Positions 10,772-21,231 of a stretch of 64,000 nucleotides of DNA are shown in pieces. The notes below the pieces were generated by a model that saw only the letters and a list, made by a program, of their open reading frames with translations, was not told where the DNA came from and did not search any database. The stretch is taken from the NCBI RefSeq assembly GCF_001311985.1, contig NZ_BBCJ01000025.1, forward strand, positions 1 through 64,000. Direction: 5' to 3'. Source of the DNA: Geotalea toluenoxydans JCM 15764 (lineage in GTDB: Bacteria > Desulfobacterota > Desulfuromonadia > Geobacterales > Geobacteraceae). Numbering within the stretch: position 1 is the first letter of the stretch; each line of letters starts with the position of its first letter. The position numbers and the translations under genes were made by a program.

Positions 10772-12752
10772 ATGGAACGGGTCCCCTACTGGAATATCAG
10801 CTTCGGCCTCCTGATCGATATCCTTTCCCTGCCGGCCCTGGCCATCTTCGGGTACGGCATCTATCGCCACTGGCTGCGCATACGGCAAGGTAAGGCGAGC
10901 GTCAGGCTGGGGCTGACCCTGGACGCGTTGAAGGTGGGACCGCTCTACCTGCGCTCCTTCCTCACCAAGGGCATCGTCGGGACCCGCATCTACAAAAAGC
11001 TGTTCACCGGCATGGCCCACGGTTTCCTGTTCTGGGGGATGGTCGTCTTGACCGTGGGGACCATACTGGTATTTGCCAATGTGCTGTTCGGCATCCCCGT
11101 GTTCAGGGTGAGTTCAATCGTCTCTTTATGGGAGCTTTCCTGGACGCCGCCGGGCTGGCTGCCCTGGCCGGTGTACTGTTCCTCCTGGTACGAAGGCTCT
11201 TCCCCCCCGAGCGACTTACCTGCTTCAAGGCCAATTCCGCCTTTGTGCTGATCGAAGTGGGGATTATCGCCATCATCGTGACAGGCTTCTTCATCGAGGG
11301 GGCGCGCATCGCCCAGAACGGCGCCGATCCCGGTTCGTTCGTGGGCAACTGGCTGGCAGCCCAGCTGGCTACGGGAGGGCTCCCGACAGTCCACAGGTAT
11401 CTCTGGTGGACCCACGGCCTGCTCGCCCTTGCCCTGATCGCCTATATCCCATTCTCGCCCCTGGTCCATCTGGTGCTGGCCCCGGCCAATGCGGGGCTCG
11501 ACATCCCGGTTCCCGGCCCCAAGATGGGGGTCATGGACTTCGAGGCCTTAGAAGGGGAAGGAGAGGAGACGCCGAGCCTGGGGGTGAGCAAACTGGGCGA
11601 TTTCAGTCGCAAGAACCTGTTGGACATCTTCACCTGTCTGAAATGCGGCCGGTGTCACGAGGTCTGCCCTGCGGCCCAGACCGGGAAAAAGCTCTCCCCC
11701 AAGGGGGTCATGGTGACCCTTGCCGAGTATCTGCAGCAGGGGAAGATGGAGGACGAGTCGCTCCTCGACACCATCACCACCGATGCCATCTACAACTGCA
11801 CTACTTGTGCGGCATGCATGGAGGCCTGCCCGGTGGCGGTGAACCAGCCAATGCCATCCTCAGGATGAGGCAGCACCTGTTGATGGAGCGGTCGGAGATG
11901 CCCGAGATCATGGGGCAGGCAAACCGGAGTCTGGAGGCGCGCCATCACCCCTTCATCGGCACCGGCTTCGGCCCTAACGACTGGCGCAAGGGGCTGGATG
12001 TCCCGATCTTTGAAAAGGGAAAGACGGAGTATCTCCTCTGGATCGGTTGCTCGGTTGCCTACGAAGAGCGGGCCCAGCATATTGGCCGGGCCATGGTCGC
12101 CATCCTCAAGAATGCCGGCGTTTCCTTCGGCATCCTGGAAGAAAACCGCTGCACCGGCGATCCGGCCAAGCAGATGGGGAACGAGTTCCTCTTCACCGAG
12201 ATCGCCGGCCAGAACATCGAGGAGTTCAACGACCTGGGGGTGACCAAGGTCATCACCCTGTGCCCCCATTGCTTCAACAGCTTTACCCGCCATTACCCGC
12301 TCCTGGGGGCGAAGTTCGACGTCGTCCCCCACGCGATCATGATACGCGACCTGGTGGAGGCCGGGAAGATCACGCTTAAAAACAGCGGACAGGCCATCTG
12401 CTACCACGACCCCTGCTATCTGGGAAGGCACAACCGCTTTCTGTCGGAACCGCGCCAGGTGGTCTCGTCGGTGGGGCAACTGGTGGAAATGCCCAGACAC
12501 GGGTGCGAAAGCTTCTGCTGCGGCGCCGGCGGTGGCAATTACTGGACCGAGGAAGAGGGAACCCGGATCAATCAGACCAGGGCAAAGGAGGCGCTGGATA
12601 CGGGCGCCAAGACCATCGCCACCGCCTGTCCGTTCTGCATGCTGATGCTGACGGACGGGCTGAAGAAGTTCACTGAAGAGCAGATGGTGAAGGATATCGC
12701 CGAACTGGTATGCAGCCAGATGGAACATGGAACAGAGAACGTTTCGCAATAA
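10772..12752 (+). CDS. membrane FeS oxidoreductase, probable Etf:menaquinone oxidoreductase (two frameshifts)
   Basis: About 660 residues when joined across breaks near 11120 and 11852. The N-terminal third is a NarI/cytochrome-b-like membrane part with several hydrophobic segments (for example ILSLPALAIFGYGIY, GFLFWGMVVLTVGT, LVEIGIIAIIV-like). The middle has two ferredoxin-type clusters, CLKCGRCHEVCPAA and CTTCAACMEACPVA. The C-terminal half has two CCG (HdrD-like) domains with CPHCFNSF, CYHDPCYLGR and CCGAGGGNYW. This domain order matches the FeS-type Etf:(methyl)menaquinone oxidoreductases of anaerobes. The position directly after etfA supports electron transfer from BbsG into the menaquinone pool. 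The exact electron acceptor is inferred. Confidence 0.82.
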
Positions 12753-12785
12753 GAGACGTCGGAAAATACCTTGAGGAGGAGCGTC

Positions 12786-13226
12786 ATGGCTCAGGAAGAA
12801 GCCCAGAAAAAGAAAACCAAGGAAAAGGAACCAGATATTACGTTTTTTCACCCTGGCATATTGGAAGTGCCAAAGGATGGGAGCCTTCCCTACCTGAAGG
12901 GGTATCGTTGCAAGAAGTGCGGTCAACTGGATTTTATGACCGAGATGTGCACCAGCTGCTGGAGCCAGGAGTTCGAAATAGTCCCCCTCTCCCGCAGGGG
13001 AAAGGTCTACAGCTTTTCGGATATCTACATCGGGCAACAGGGGCTGGCAACTCCATACATCTTCGCCTATGTTGATCTCCCCGAAAACATCCGGGTATTC
13101 ACCCAGTTGGAGGGAGAGGTCAACACCTACAAATGCGACGAAGAGGTGGAGCTGACCCTGGGGCCAATCAGGATGAACAACGATAATCTGCCGATCGTGA
13201 GCTACAAGTTCAAGAAGATCGGTTGA
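12786..13226 (+). CDS. bbsA: benzoylsuccinyl-CoA thiolase small subunit BbsA (DUF35/OB-fold)
   Basis: 146 residues. A charged N-terminus is followed by a zinc ribbon, CKKCG (near residue 43) and CTSCW (near residue 60), and an OB-fold with [15 protein letters not shown]. This is the ChsH2/DUF35 architecture of small subunits that pair with SCP2-type thiolases. ATG 12786 follows GAGGAG. It sits directly before bbsB, with which it should form the thiolase that releases benzoyl-CoA and succinyl-CoA. The frame is intact. Confidence 0.9.
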   Translation: MAQEEAQKKKTKEKEPDITFFHPGILEVPKDGSLPYLKGYRCKKCGQLDFMTEMCTSCWSQEFEIVPLSRRGKVYSFSDIYIGQQGLATPYIFAYVDLPENIRVFTQLEGEVNTYKCDEEVELTLGPIRMNNDNLPIVSYKFKKIG

Positions 13227-13272
13227 GCATAGAGCACATACAATCGAGACCAGAGAAACAGGAGATTTTCAT

Positions 13273-14496
13273 ATGAAATTACAGCGTGAAGTATATATAG
13301 CAGGAGTGGGAGAAACGAAATTCGGCAAGCACACTGTCGATTTCGATGTCCTGGGGAGGGAAGCCGCCCTCCAGGCCATGAGGGGGTCCAATATCGACCG
13401 GCCCGACATGGTCCAGAGTGCCTATGTGGGAAATGGAATGAACGACATGGTGACCGGTCAGACCGTCTTCAGGGGGCTGGGGATGTGCGGCCCGAATCTG
13501 CCGATCATCAATGTGCAGAGTGCCTGCTCAGCCGGGGCCATGGCGGTTTTCTGCGCCATCAAGGATGTGGCCACCGGCGTTACCGACCTCTCCATAGGCG
13601 TTGGTTGTGAGAACCATACCATGCACAGGCAGAGCGGGGCCGCATTCAGTGCGGCAAGGTCGGACATCGAGACCATGCACGGGGCGGTGATGACCGGCAA
13701 GTATGCCATGCGGGCGACCCGGTATATGCACGAAACCGGCGCAACCATCGAGGATCTGGCAATGATCACGGTGAAGAACCGCAAACATGCCACCCACAAC
13801 CCCCATGCCTGGTTCAAGGGGCCGATCACCATTGAAGAGGTGGTCAATTCCCGCATGGTTGCCTATCCCATGACCCTGCAGCAGTGCTGCGGCATTGCCG
13901 ACGGGGCTGCCGCCGTGGTGGTAGGCTCAAAAGAGATGATGAAAAAACTGGGGATCGCCAAACCGGTAAAGGTTGCCGGCGTGGTGGTGGAGTCGGGGCC
14001 TTACCATAACCGCCCCCGGGACATTACCGGCGACGACATCACCGAGACCACTTCTGAGAAACTCTATGAAGAGTCCGGCATCGGTCCTGATGAGGTGAAC
14101 ATCCTTGAGTTGCACGATGCCTTCACCATCTCCGAACTCCTCTACTACGAGTGCATGGGGCTCTGTAAAAAGGGAGAGGGGCTCAAGTTCCTGAGGGACG
14201 GTCAGTCCACTTACGGCGGCAAATGCGTGGTGAGCCCCCGGGGGGGGATGCTCTCCTACGGTCACCCGATCGGCGCATCCGGTGCCGCCCAGGTTGCCCA
14301 GAACGTGAAGCAGCTGCGGGGAGAGGCCGGCGGCCACCAGGTGGGGCCAACCCCCAAGGTTGCCATGTCTCATGTTACGGGGGGCGGGCTTTCCGGAACC
14401 GAGCATGCGGCCTGCACCATGCACATGCTGGTCAAGTTGGTAAGACCGTTGGGACATTTTTCAGGAAATAGCAAGGAGGCAGACCATGAAGGATAG
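13273..14496 (+). CDS. bbsB: benzoylsuccinyl-CoA thiolase large subunit BbsB
   Basis: SCP2-like thiolase of 407 residues. The nucleophilic Cys is in [12 protein letters not shown] at about residue 85, and the second active-site motif [12 protein letters not shown] is near residues 331-342. [20 protein letters not shown] is a typical start, and AGGAG precedes the ATG. The frame is intact. It overlaps the bbsC start by 11 bases, so the genes are coupled. Together with BbsA it should catalyse the last step of benzylsuccinate beta-oxidation. Confidence 0.92.
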   Translation: MKLQREVYIAGVGETKFGKHTVDFDVLGREAALQAMRGSNIDRPDMVQSAYVGNGMNDMVTGQTVFRGLGMCGPNLPIINVQSACSAGAMAVFCAIKDVATGVTDLSIGVGCENHTMHRQSGAAFSAARSDIETMHGAVMTGKYAMRATRYMHETGATIEDLAMITVKNRKHATHNPHAWFKGPITIEEVVNSRMVAYPMTLQQCCGIADGAAAVVVGSKEMMKKLGIAKPVKVAGVVVESGPYHNRPRDITGDDITETTSEKLYEESGIGPDEVNILELHDAFTISELLYYECMGLCKKGEGLKFLRDGQSTYGGKCVVSPRGGMLSYGHPIGASGAAQVAQNVKQLRGEAGGHQVGPTPKVAMSHVTGGGLSGTEHAACTMHMLVKLVRPLGHFSGNSKEADHEG

Positions 14497-15229
14497 GGTA
14501 GCAGTTATAGTTGGAGCAACGGACGACGTGGGGCGGGCGATCAGCACCCGGTTTGCCCGGAGCGGGGCGCGCACGGTGCTGATCGACATCGACCGCCAAC
14601 CGCTGGCAGAGACTTTGCGCATGGTGGAGGAGGCAGGGGGCAGGGGGGAAATCCTTGCCCTTGACCCCACCGATGCCCAGGCGGTCAAGGGGGCAGTAGA
14701 GAGTCTGGCGAAAAGATACGATTCAATCGATGTTCTCGTCAACAATATCGACCGTAAAGATGCGTCTACGGCCGCAAGCACCATTGAGAGCTGGGAGCGT
14801 TCCCTGAGGGACAATGTGGTACCGCTGGTTTCGTTCTGTCTCAACATCATTCCGGTCATGAAAAAGAGGGGCTACGGCCGGATCGTAAATGTGGGCAGCC
14901 TCGATTATCTGGGTACGGCCAATCAATCTCCCTACAGCACATCCAAATCGGCCGTCTTCGGGTTGACCCGCTCTTTTGCCCTGGAACTGGCCAAGGACGG
15001 CATTACCGTCAACCAGATCCTGAAAGGTGACATCAAGACCACAGCGGATGCCCTTTCCCCGGAGGCCGAGGAGCAAAGTGCGGCACGATTGCCGGTGCAG
15101 CGCCTTGGAAAGCCCGAGGATATTGCCTATGCCGCAACCTATTTTGCTTCGGAAATCAGCCGCTATGTTACGGGACAGAACCTTATCGTTTGCGGCGGCA
15201 AAAGTATCTATTCGTCAATGTCCGCATAA
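14486..15229 (+). CDS. bbsC: SDR-family subunit BbsC (degenerate nucleotide motif)
   Basis: Short-chain dehydrogenase fold, 247 residues. The usual TGxxxGxG motif is altered to GATDDVGR, and NNAG is altered to NNID, while YSTSK keeps the Tyr/Lys pair. In known bbs systems one of the two SDR subunits has lost its cofactor site and acts as a structural partner; this degeneracy is why I call this one BbsC and the next BbsD. The heterodimer oxidises 2-(hydroxybenzyl)succinyl-CoA. AGGAGG lies upstream of ATG 14486. The frame is intact. Confidence 0.85.
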   Translation: MKDRVAVIVGATDDVGRAISTRFARSGARTVLIDIDRQPLAETLRMVEEAGGRGEILALDPTDAQAVKGAVESLAKRYDSIDVLVNNIDRKDASTAASTIESWERSLRDNVVPLVSFCLNIIPVMKKRGYGRIVNVGSLDYLGTANQSPYSTSKSAVFGLTRSFALELAKDGITVNQILKGDIKTTADALSPEAEEQSAARLPVQRLGKPEDIAYAATYFASEISRYVTGQNLIVCGGKSIYSSMSA

Positions 15230-15257
15230 GGCTGCGGACTGGTCAGGAGGAAACCAC

Positions 15258-16006
15258 ATGGCAAGTTTAGAGGGCAAAGTTGCATTGATAACCGGATCTG
15301 CAAGCGGCATGGGGAAAAAAACCGCCCAGCGCCTGGCGGAAAAGGGGGTAAAGGTTGTCATTAACGACATCGTGCCGGAAAAGGTAGAACAGACGGTTCA
15401 GGAATTCGCTGCAAAGGGGTTCCAGGTGATGGGGAAGGTTGCCGATATCTGCAACGCCACGGCGGTCAATGAAATGGTGAAGGATGTAGTGGAGCGATTC
15501 GGCTCGGTGGACATCCTGGTGAACAATGCCGGGATGGAAAGGGCCGGGGCATTGAGAAACCTCAGCGAGAAAGACTGGGATATCACCCTGAACGTCAACC
15601 TGAAAGGGGCGTTTCTCTGCAGCCAGGCGGTGCATGGCCATATGATTGAAAAGGGTGGTGGGCGGATCGTCAATATTGCCTCCAGGGCCTGGCTGGGCGG
15701 GGCCGGGCAGGCTCCCTACTCATCAGCTAAGGCCGGCCTGGTGGGGCTGACCAGGACCTGGCCCTGGAACTGGGGAGGAAAGGGGTAACGGTCAACTGCA
15801 TCGCTCCCGGGCTCATCCATACCCCCATGTGGGACGAGCTGCCGGAAAAGAACAGGCTTGGCTTTCTGGCCAAGCAGCCCATGGGGAAGATCGGCGAAGA
15901 TGACGATATTGCCAATGCGATCCTCTTCTTCCTGGACGACGATGCCTCGTTCATTACCGGACAAGTCTTTTATGTGTGTGGGGGCAGGAGTTTGTTCGCC
16001 GGGTAG
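15258..16006 (+). CDS. bbsD: 2-(alpha-hydroxybenzyl)succinyl-CoA dehydrogenase subunit BbsD (one frameshift)
   Basis: Canonical SDR with ITGSASGMGKKTA near residues 10-22, LVNNAGMERAG, IASRAWLGGAGQ and the catalytic YSSAK. This is the likely active NAD-dependent subunit paired with BbsC. The frame breaks near 15757; after the break VNCIAPGLIHTPMW and the C-terminal FITGQVFYVCGG continue to TAG at 16004-16006. Joined length is about 249 residues. AGGAGG lies before ATG 15258. It is the last recognised bbs gene in the run. Confidence 0.88.
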
Positions 16007-16038
16007 TCTGCATGGCTAACCCTGGTGAAAGAAAAATT

Positions 16039-16050
16039 CCGACCGGTCGG
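16039..16050. promoter_or_regulatory. 12-bp palindrome CCGACCGGTCGG
   Basis: Perfect palindrome CCGACCGGTCGG, 33 bases after the bbsD stop and before a small ORF. It resembles TetR-type operators, but no TetR gene is in the window, so the role is unknown. Confidence 0.3.
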
Positions 16051-16122
16051 CAGCACCATATCCTGAACAGTTGGCAGTACCGTTTTCACAATCGCCTCAG
16101 GCGAGGAAAGGACTGGTGAGAT

Positions 16123-16272
16123 ATGAACACAGAAAACGTAAAGAGTGACAGATTGAAATACATCAGCAATGATGAACTTTTCCCCACGGAAATAAGCTTC
16201 GCCGGGGGCTTCAAGGTTCGTTTGGGATGTTCGGAAGACGGTCAGGCATATCTGAAGGTGGAGCCTGACTGA
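16123..16272 (+). CDS. small hypothetical protein, 49 residues
   Basis: ATG 16123 to TGA 16270-16272, preceded by GAGGAAAGG about 15 bases upstream. The product is acidic and hydrophilic, starts MNTENVKSDRLKYIS, and has a single Cys near residue 36. I do not recognise a family. Position between bbsD and the cNMP-binding gene on the same strand suggests it belongs to the bbs transcript. It could also be a chance frame. Confidence 0.45.
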   Translation: MNTENVKSDRLKYISNDELFPTEISFAGGFKVRLGCSEDGQAYLKVEPD

Positions 16273-16362
16273 AGGATGCCCCGCCGACGCGGGGCACGCC
16301 CTGTTCCTTGCAGAGCGCCGGGAGGGGCAGACGGAATCCACTGTTTCAAAGGAGGAAAAGCC

Positions 16363-16788
16363 ATGATTTCACCAGAACTCTTGCGGCCTTATCGCTTCTT
16401 CGCCTCACTGACGGAAGAACAACTCAAGGACATCGCCATGATCGGCGAAGAGAAGACATTTCCCGCGGACAGCATTATTTTCAAGGAAAATACTACTGCC
16501 GACAACCTGATGCTCTTACTGGAAGGGGGCGTGGAGCTGTTCTACAGCGGCGGAGGGGCAGGATGTGCTGCCAATGCCCCAGTCTGCTCCATCGTCCCCG
16601 GGGCGATCTTCGGTGTTTCCTCACTGATAAAACCCTACCAATACACTGCTTCTGCGCGGGCAACCAAGCCGGTCAAGGTAGTGGATATCAATGGGGCGCG
16701 GCTGAGAGAAATGTCGGAAAAGAACCTAACCCTCGGGAACGTCCTGATTAACAACGTCGCGGCAGCGGTACTCGCCCGCCTGCGCTGA
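16363..16788 (+). CDS. cyclic-nucleotide-binding-domain protein without DNA-binding domain
   Basis: 141 residues from ATG 16363, which follows AAAGGAGGAAAA. The product is essentially one cNMP-binding beta-roll: FFASLTEEQLKDIAM, ADNLMLLLEGGVELFY, VPGAIFGVSSLI. No helix-turn-helix follows, unlike Crp/Fnr regulators, so it is probably a stand-alone sensor or partner subunit. An upstream in-frame extension to 16276 has no ribosome site. It ends the plus-strand bbs run, facing the minus-strand bss1 operon. Confidence 0.75.
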   Translation: MISPELLRPYRFFASLTEEQLKDIAMIGEEKTFPADSIIFKENTTADNLMLLLEGGVELFYSGGGAGCAANAPVCSIVPGAIFGVSSLIKPYQYTASARATKPVKVVDINGARLREMSEKNLTLGNVLINNVAAAVLARLR

Positions 16789-16829
16789 TCATCTCGGCTC
16801 GCTCTAACCTGAACAAGAGGCATGCGCCC

Positions 16830-16868
16830 TGCCGCAGACTGCTTACACAGTCGCAATCTGCGGCATTT
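16830..16868. terminator. hairpin between convergent bbs and bss1 operons
   Basis: TGCCGCAGA (16830-16838) pairs with TCTGCGGCA (16857-16865), enclosing a second hairpin GACTG/CAGTC, and is followed by TTT. It lies between the convergent operons and may end transcription from the plus side; the T tract is short. Confidence 0.5.
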
Positions 16869-17262
16869 CACCTGCCTGCAGCCGCATTTACCCCTGCAAT
16901 CCTGCCAAAGGCCAGACATTCCGCAATATTACCTCCCCCTGATAGATCAATCCCCAGAGGGAGCCCAGTTCACCGGCTCCATACAATCCTGGTATCGGTT
17001 CGCCGTAAGGATCGACGATCTCTGCCCGCTCATTGCGCCGTGGCCCCCCCTGGGTGTTGATCAGGGAGGGATAGATCTCCACGGCATAGAACGGTCCGGT
17101 ATCTATCATGGCCGAATCGGTCTCCTTTGACATCTCACGGCCGAAAAGGCCATCCTTCCCCGCCAGGACCGATAAATTCCACTGCTCGATGGTCTCACTC
17201 AGATTCAGACATGGCATACCCAGCTTGCCGGCCAGCTCGGCCACAGTATTCGCCTGTGGCCA
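16868..17262 (-). pseudogene. C-terminal remnant of an FAD-dependent fumarate reductase/ketosteroid dehydrogenase-type flavoprotein
   Basis: On the minus strand, fragments typical of the C-terminus of this flavoprotein family are visible: INTQGGPRRNERAEIVD, GEPIPGLYGAGELGS, and, after a one-base frame change, YQGGGNIAECLAFGRIAG. The N-terminal FAD Rossmann domain is absent: sequence directly upstream is the 3' end of the outer-membrane protein gene. This is therefore a truncated remnant joined to the end of the bss1 operon by a deletion or insertion. Confidence 0.75.
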
Positions 17263-17272
17263 AGCCTGTCCA

Positions 17273-18202
17273 TTAGAAGGCATAGGTGAACTTGAACTGT
17301 GTCTGTGGTCCGGTGGCGATGTTCCTGGCGCCATACTCCCAGTACTGCTTGAAGGTCATGGTGAAGGGGCCCTGTTTCGGCCAGTATTTGATGCCCATTC
17401 CGATACCTCCCACTTCGCTTCTGGAATCCTTTGCCGTGACTCCGTTCACCTCGTCGTCCGTGGTCTGCCAGTAGTTGTAGCCGACCACGCCGCCGCTCAG
17501 GCCGTTCTGAAGCCCATAGCCAACAGCCCAGTCCATATGGAATTCTTGTCCCGGTTCGGTATCGGTATCGCTGTTTTTCGTGTGGAAATCGTACATGAGC
17601 TTGGCGGAAACATCGAAACCCTCTTTCAGGTAGGACATGGCCAAAACCGGCTCAAAGGTCCAGGTTTTTTGAGAGGATCTGCGTGGCAGGGTTCTTTATG
17701 TCGTAGTTGCCGGTGGGCGCCCAGGTGTCCAGGGCCAGGACGGCATGGAGCTCCGGACCGAAGTGCCAGCCAAAGACCAGCGGGCTGAAGATGATGTCGC
17801 CGACTCCCTTGTCATTGACATCGAAATTAAGAGGAGGAATCGCCGTTGAGGAAGCGGTTACATCGGCGCTGTAGAAGGGTATGAATATCTGGGCAGCCCA
17901 GTTGGCCCCCAGTACTTTCAGCGGGCTGACGTAGACTAGCTCGGCACCTCGGCAAAGACGCTGGCATTGAAATCCGCTGGAAGTCCATTGCCGGAGTTGT
18001 CCCGCAGGGAATTCTTCTGGGCCAGGATCATGTAGTTGACGAGATAGGTTCCGGGAGGGGGCAGGGCGCCTACGGCAAAGTCTTCGACACCGTTGGGATA
18101 GTGCTGTCCGCCGCCGGCCCAGCTGTGGACGGCAGTCAGGGAGAAAAGAGCGGCGGCGATAAAAAGGGTGCGAACAAGGGCAATAGACAAAATGTTATGC
18201 AT
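17273..18202 (-). CDS. outer-membrane protein of the phenol MetA-pathway type (two frameshifts)
   Basis: The N-terminus from ATG 18202 (after AGGAGCC) is a signal peptide, MHNILSIALVRTLFIAAA with cleavage near HSWA/GG. The rest is made of beta-strand-like segments and ends in Phe (KFTYAF), typical of outer-membrane beta-barrels. The phrase PPPGTYLVNYMI is characteristic of the MetA-pathway family (PF13557) linked to aromatic-compound degradation. Frame breaks near 17938 and 17640 divide it; joined length is about 309 residues. A role in toluene passage through the outer membrane is inferred from its place in bss1. Confidence 0.75.
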
Positions 18203-18234
18203 TCCGGCTCCTTATGCTGGCTGCTGCTTAATGA

Positions 18235-19943
18235 TTAATGGTATCTTGTTGAGGAAAGAAGGTGTTTGAACACGGTGGGAAGCTGATCCACATCGTTGAC
18301 GAACTGGATCATTTCACCATGTTCTTCTGCCAGGGCGGTTTTGTTCATGGGGTCGCATTCAAGGCCAATGGTCAGCAGGCGTATATTCCTGGCCTTGCAA
18401 TAGCGGATTGCGTCGGATACCCCGCATCCCCAATTTGCTGCGCCATCGGTCACATGAATGATGAAGGGTTTGCGGCTGCTTTGTTTAAGGTTCAGAGCTG
18501 TGGCTATTATTGCTTCACCCGATGCGGTTCTTCCATGGGGCATGACTGAATAGAACTGCCCGTTCTTGTAGATCTCGGTGATGCGGCAGGTATCGTTTCT
18601 TTCGTTGTAGGCAAATATTCTGGCGTTACGGTTGTAGGCCAGGAGGGCCATGAAAAGCGTCTGGTAGATGACCTCGGTTTTTGCCCATTTGTTCGGTTCG
18701 GCCATGGAACCGGTGCAGTCCACAAGGAGAACGATGTCGTTATGCAACTGGTAATGGGTCTTCTTGAAGTTGAAAATGGCTCCGGATGTTGGCGCCCTGT
18801 ATAGGCGGGTGCGATCGATTTTGCCTGAGGGAAGGCCTCGGTTGTAGGCGATGTTTCTCTGGGCAACCAGCTGGAGAACCGTTTTCAGCTTGTAGAAGAG
18901 GGCATTGTCGATGTTTTTGTTTGCCGGCATGACGATATCGTTCCCCTCCACACGAACCACACCGCCGAAATTTGCCACGACCGATTTCACCTGTTCCGTA
19001 AAGTCCACATGTTTTCTTTCCAGCTTGTTTTCGATCTCCTCTGCATAGCTGAGAAGTGTTGCCTTGACTCCATCTTTCTCCTCATCCTCTTTTTCCATAT
19101 CTTCATTGAAATCGGCTGAGAGCAGAAAGGGATCTTTCCGGTCGGTGGGCCAGAATTTGATCATTTCCAGCAATTCGTTGAAGATGGAGGCGTAGAGATT
19201 CAAACGGTACTCGCAGCGCTCGGTGACGCTCGGCAGCTCGGCACAGGCGGTCATCAGCTCTTCGACGATGCTGTTGAGGAGCTCCATCGGCTTTGCATAG
19301 AACTGACCGGCGGTGGTTTTTCCCACCATCCCACTACCGAGCGGTCTTCGTATGGATGCCTGAATGCTTCTTCTGGATCGGTGGCTACTTTCCACCACAG
19401 GTGCAGCAGTTCGGTGAAGGAGGGGGGATTGATGAAATGCCTGGCAGCCTTCGCGGTTTCCCATTCACGGGCCTTTTGCGTATAGAGGCCGAATACATTC
19501 CGGTTGGCGATGAGATCCGCGTTGACCTTCTCGGCGATTTCCAGGAAATGGGCAAATTTGTATGCATAGATCGGGGCGAGTACGATTTTTGACTGGGCCA
19601 GCTTATGGACATGATCGGTCCATTCCCTCTTGAGGAAGGCTCCCCTGACGGCAAGCCCGATGGCAACGTCGGCCTGCATGGCTGGAATGGGATAGCGCCC
19701 CATGATCGGCGAGGGATCGAGGGCGATACTGTCAGTCTGGCCGGTCATCCCTTCCCAGACGACGGTGCCGATGTTTCTGCCGACCATTAAGACCATTTTT
19801 CTGATACTGCGCAGAAGTTTTGCCAGTTCCAGGATCTCAACAGGCGATTTGTCTCTGCGCCAGAATTCCGAATATCCCGCTTCTGCGGCAATCAGGAAGC
19901 GTGACCGGGCCTTGCTTTCTCCATGGGCAGGCTCTGGGATCAT
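18235..19943 (-). CDS. VWA-domain protein, partner of the BssE ATPase (one frameshift)
   Basis: About 570 residues when joined across a break near 19320. The C-terminal half is a von Willebrand A domain with the metal-binding motif LLVDCTGSMAEP and a later HVTDGAANWG loop. The N-terminal half is helical without a recognised domain. MoxR-type ATPases are usually paired with such VWA proteins (as in NorQ/NorD), and BssE is directly upstream: the ATG at 19943 follows the bssE stop by two bases. A role in assembly or reactivation of benzylsuccinate synthase is inferred. Confidence 0.75.
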
Positions 19944-19945
19944 GA

Positions 19946-20823
19946 TCAACTCTCTGTGCTTTGCTGCCAGCTGTGATCGAACAGGATATATTCGTTGCTG
20001 ACCGTCTCGGTATGACCCCTTCTCACGTGCAGGCCGATCAGGACCGACTCCAGGGCTTCCTGGTTCGTCTGGAGGCTAACCGCCAACGCCTGCCTGAAGC
20101 TTGCCCCCACGGCCATCATATCGCCGATCATCAGGGCCGTCCGTGTGGATACATCGACCCGCATCTCGGGGTTCCCCCGCATGAAGTTGAGCGCAGCATG
20201 ATGTCGTCGGCCTGGGCGGCGGTGACGCCGGTTTTCTTTATCAGCACCTCTTTCTCCACCTCGTTGGGGAGATAATCCATGAGCAGGAAGTAGAATCTGT
20301 CCCGAAGCGCCGCATCGAGAAGCTCAGTGCCGACGAAGTCTTCACCCTCGTTCAGTGTGGCAAAGAAGACCACACCGTCCGCCACTTTGAGATGCCCCAG
20401 CTCTTCAAGCCACACATCCCGGCTGTCCGACAGGAGAGAAAAAAGCATGTTGAGCGCCTTGGGATGCTCCGGCCGGTTGATCTCCTCCAGGTGAATGACA
20501 CTGTTAGGGGTCTGGATCGCCTCGGGGAAGAGAAACTGCTTGTATTTGGTTTCTCCGGCCTCCAGGGCGTACTCGCCGAACAGCTGGCTCGGTTCGGAAA
20601 GAATGCCCACCTGAAAGGTGGACAGGGGACGTTGGTAGATGGCCGCGTACTGCTTTACCAGTGACGACTTACCGCACCCCTGCCGCCCGGAAATGAGGAC
20701 GTTGACCGGTTTTTTCCGTGAGAGCAGGTGAATCTTCTCGAAGATGTCGGCCAGGTCTCTGCTCACGTAAAAGTAGGGATCAAGCTGGGGCACAGACAGG
20801 TTTTCATGTTTGGTGGCTGACAT
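19946..20823 (-). CDS. bssE: MoxR-type AAA+ ATPase BssE (one frameshift)
   Basis: AAA+ protein of about 290 residues with Walker A GRQGCGKSS at residues 46-54, Walker B VIHLEEINR near residue 110, sensor-1 FFATLNEG and Arg finger region AALRDRFYF. This matches the ATPase encoded after bssB in toluene-degrading bacteria, thought to be a chaperone for the glycyl radical enzyme. The frame breaks near 20180. Only one bssE exists in the window although there are two bssDCAB sets, so it may serve both. Confidence 0.82.
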
Positions 20824-20937
20824 TGTGTATTCCCTTATCGCCAGGGGCAGAAAGGATGCTGGCGGACCCGCACAGGCCCTTTCTGCCCCTCCATTGAGAT
20901 GTTTGAATCAAATCGCCTTGATCGGGAATGCTGCGGT

Positions 20938-21168
20938 TTAAACGTGCTCCCTGAAGCTGAGCTTGCCCTCTTCATGCCTGGAGCAGGTTACGTTGTAGAC
21001 GTCTCGGATCCATCTCTTCCACACTCCCCCCATCTCGGTACGGTTTACGGTGCATTGCCCCCGCAGCGGATTGGTGGGGTCGGCGATCTGCCATTTGCAC
21101 TGGAGGCATGGTTTGCCGGTTCCTTTTTTCTCGTGCATCATGTTTTCATTTTGGGCTGTTGCTGACAT
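20938..21168 (-). CDS. bssB: benzylsuccinate synthase beta subunit, copy 1
   Basis: 76 residues with four Cys in a small FeS fold of the HiPIP-like kind: PCLQCKW, GQCTVNR and VTCSRHEEG. The C-terminus KLSFREHV is shared with the second copy. AGGAGACACCC precedes the ATG. It follows bssA directly, as in known bssDCAB operons. The subunit binds a 4Fe-4S cluster and regulates the alpha-subunit radical site. Confidence 0.92.
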   Translation of the reverse strand: MSATAQNENMMHEKKGTGKPCLQCKWQIADPTNPLRGQCTVNRTEMGGVWKRWIRDVYNVTCSRHEEGKLSFREHV

Positions 21169-21231
21169 GGGTGTCTCCTGTTCTGTTTCTCGGGAGCCCC
21201 GGCGGGACTCCCGAAATCGATTTTTGGGATA

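Noticed and set aside
11790-13037. Long minus-strand open frame opposite the FeS oxidoreductase and bbsA
   Set aside because: It mirrors the high-GC codon pattern of the real plus-strand genes and has no family resemblance or ribosome site. The same applies to long antisense frames at 885-1811, 48930-50087 and 58427-59569.
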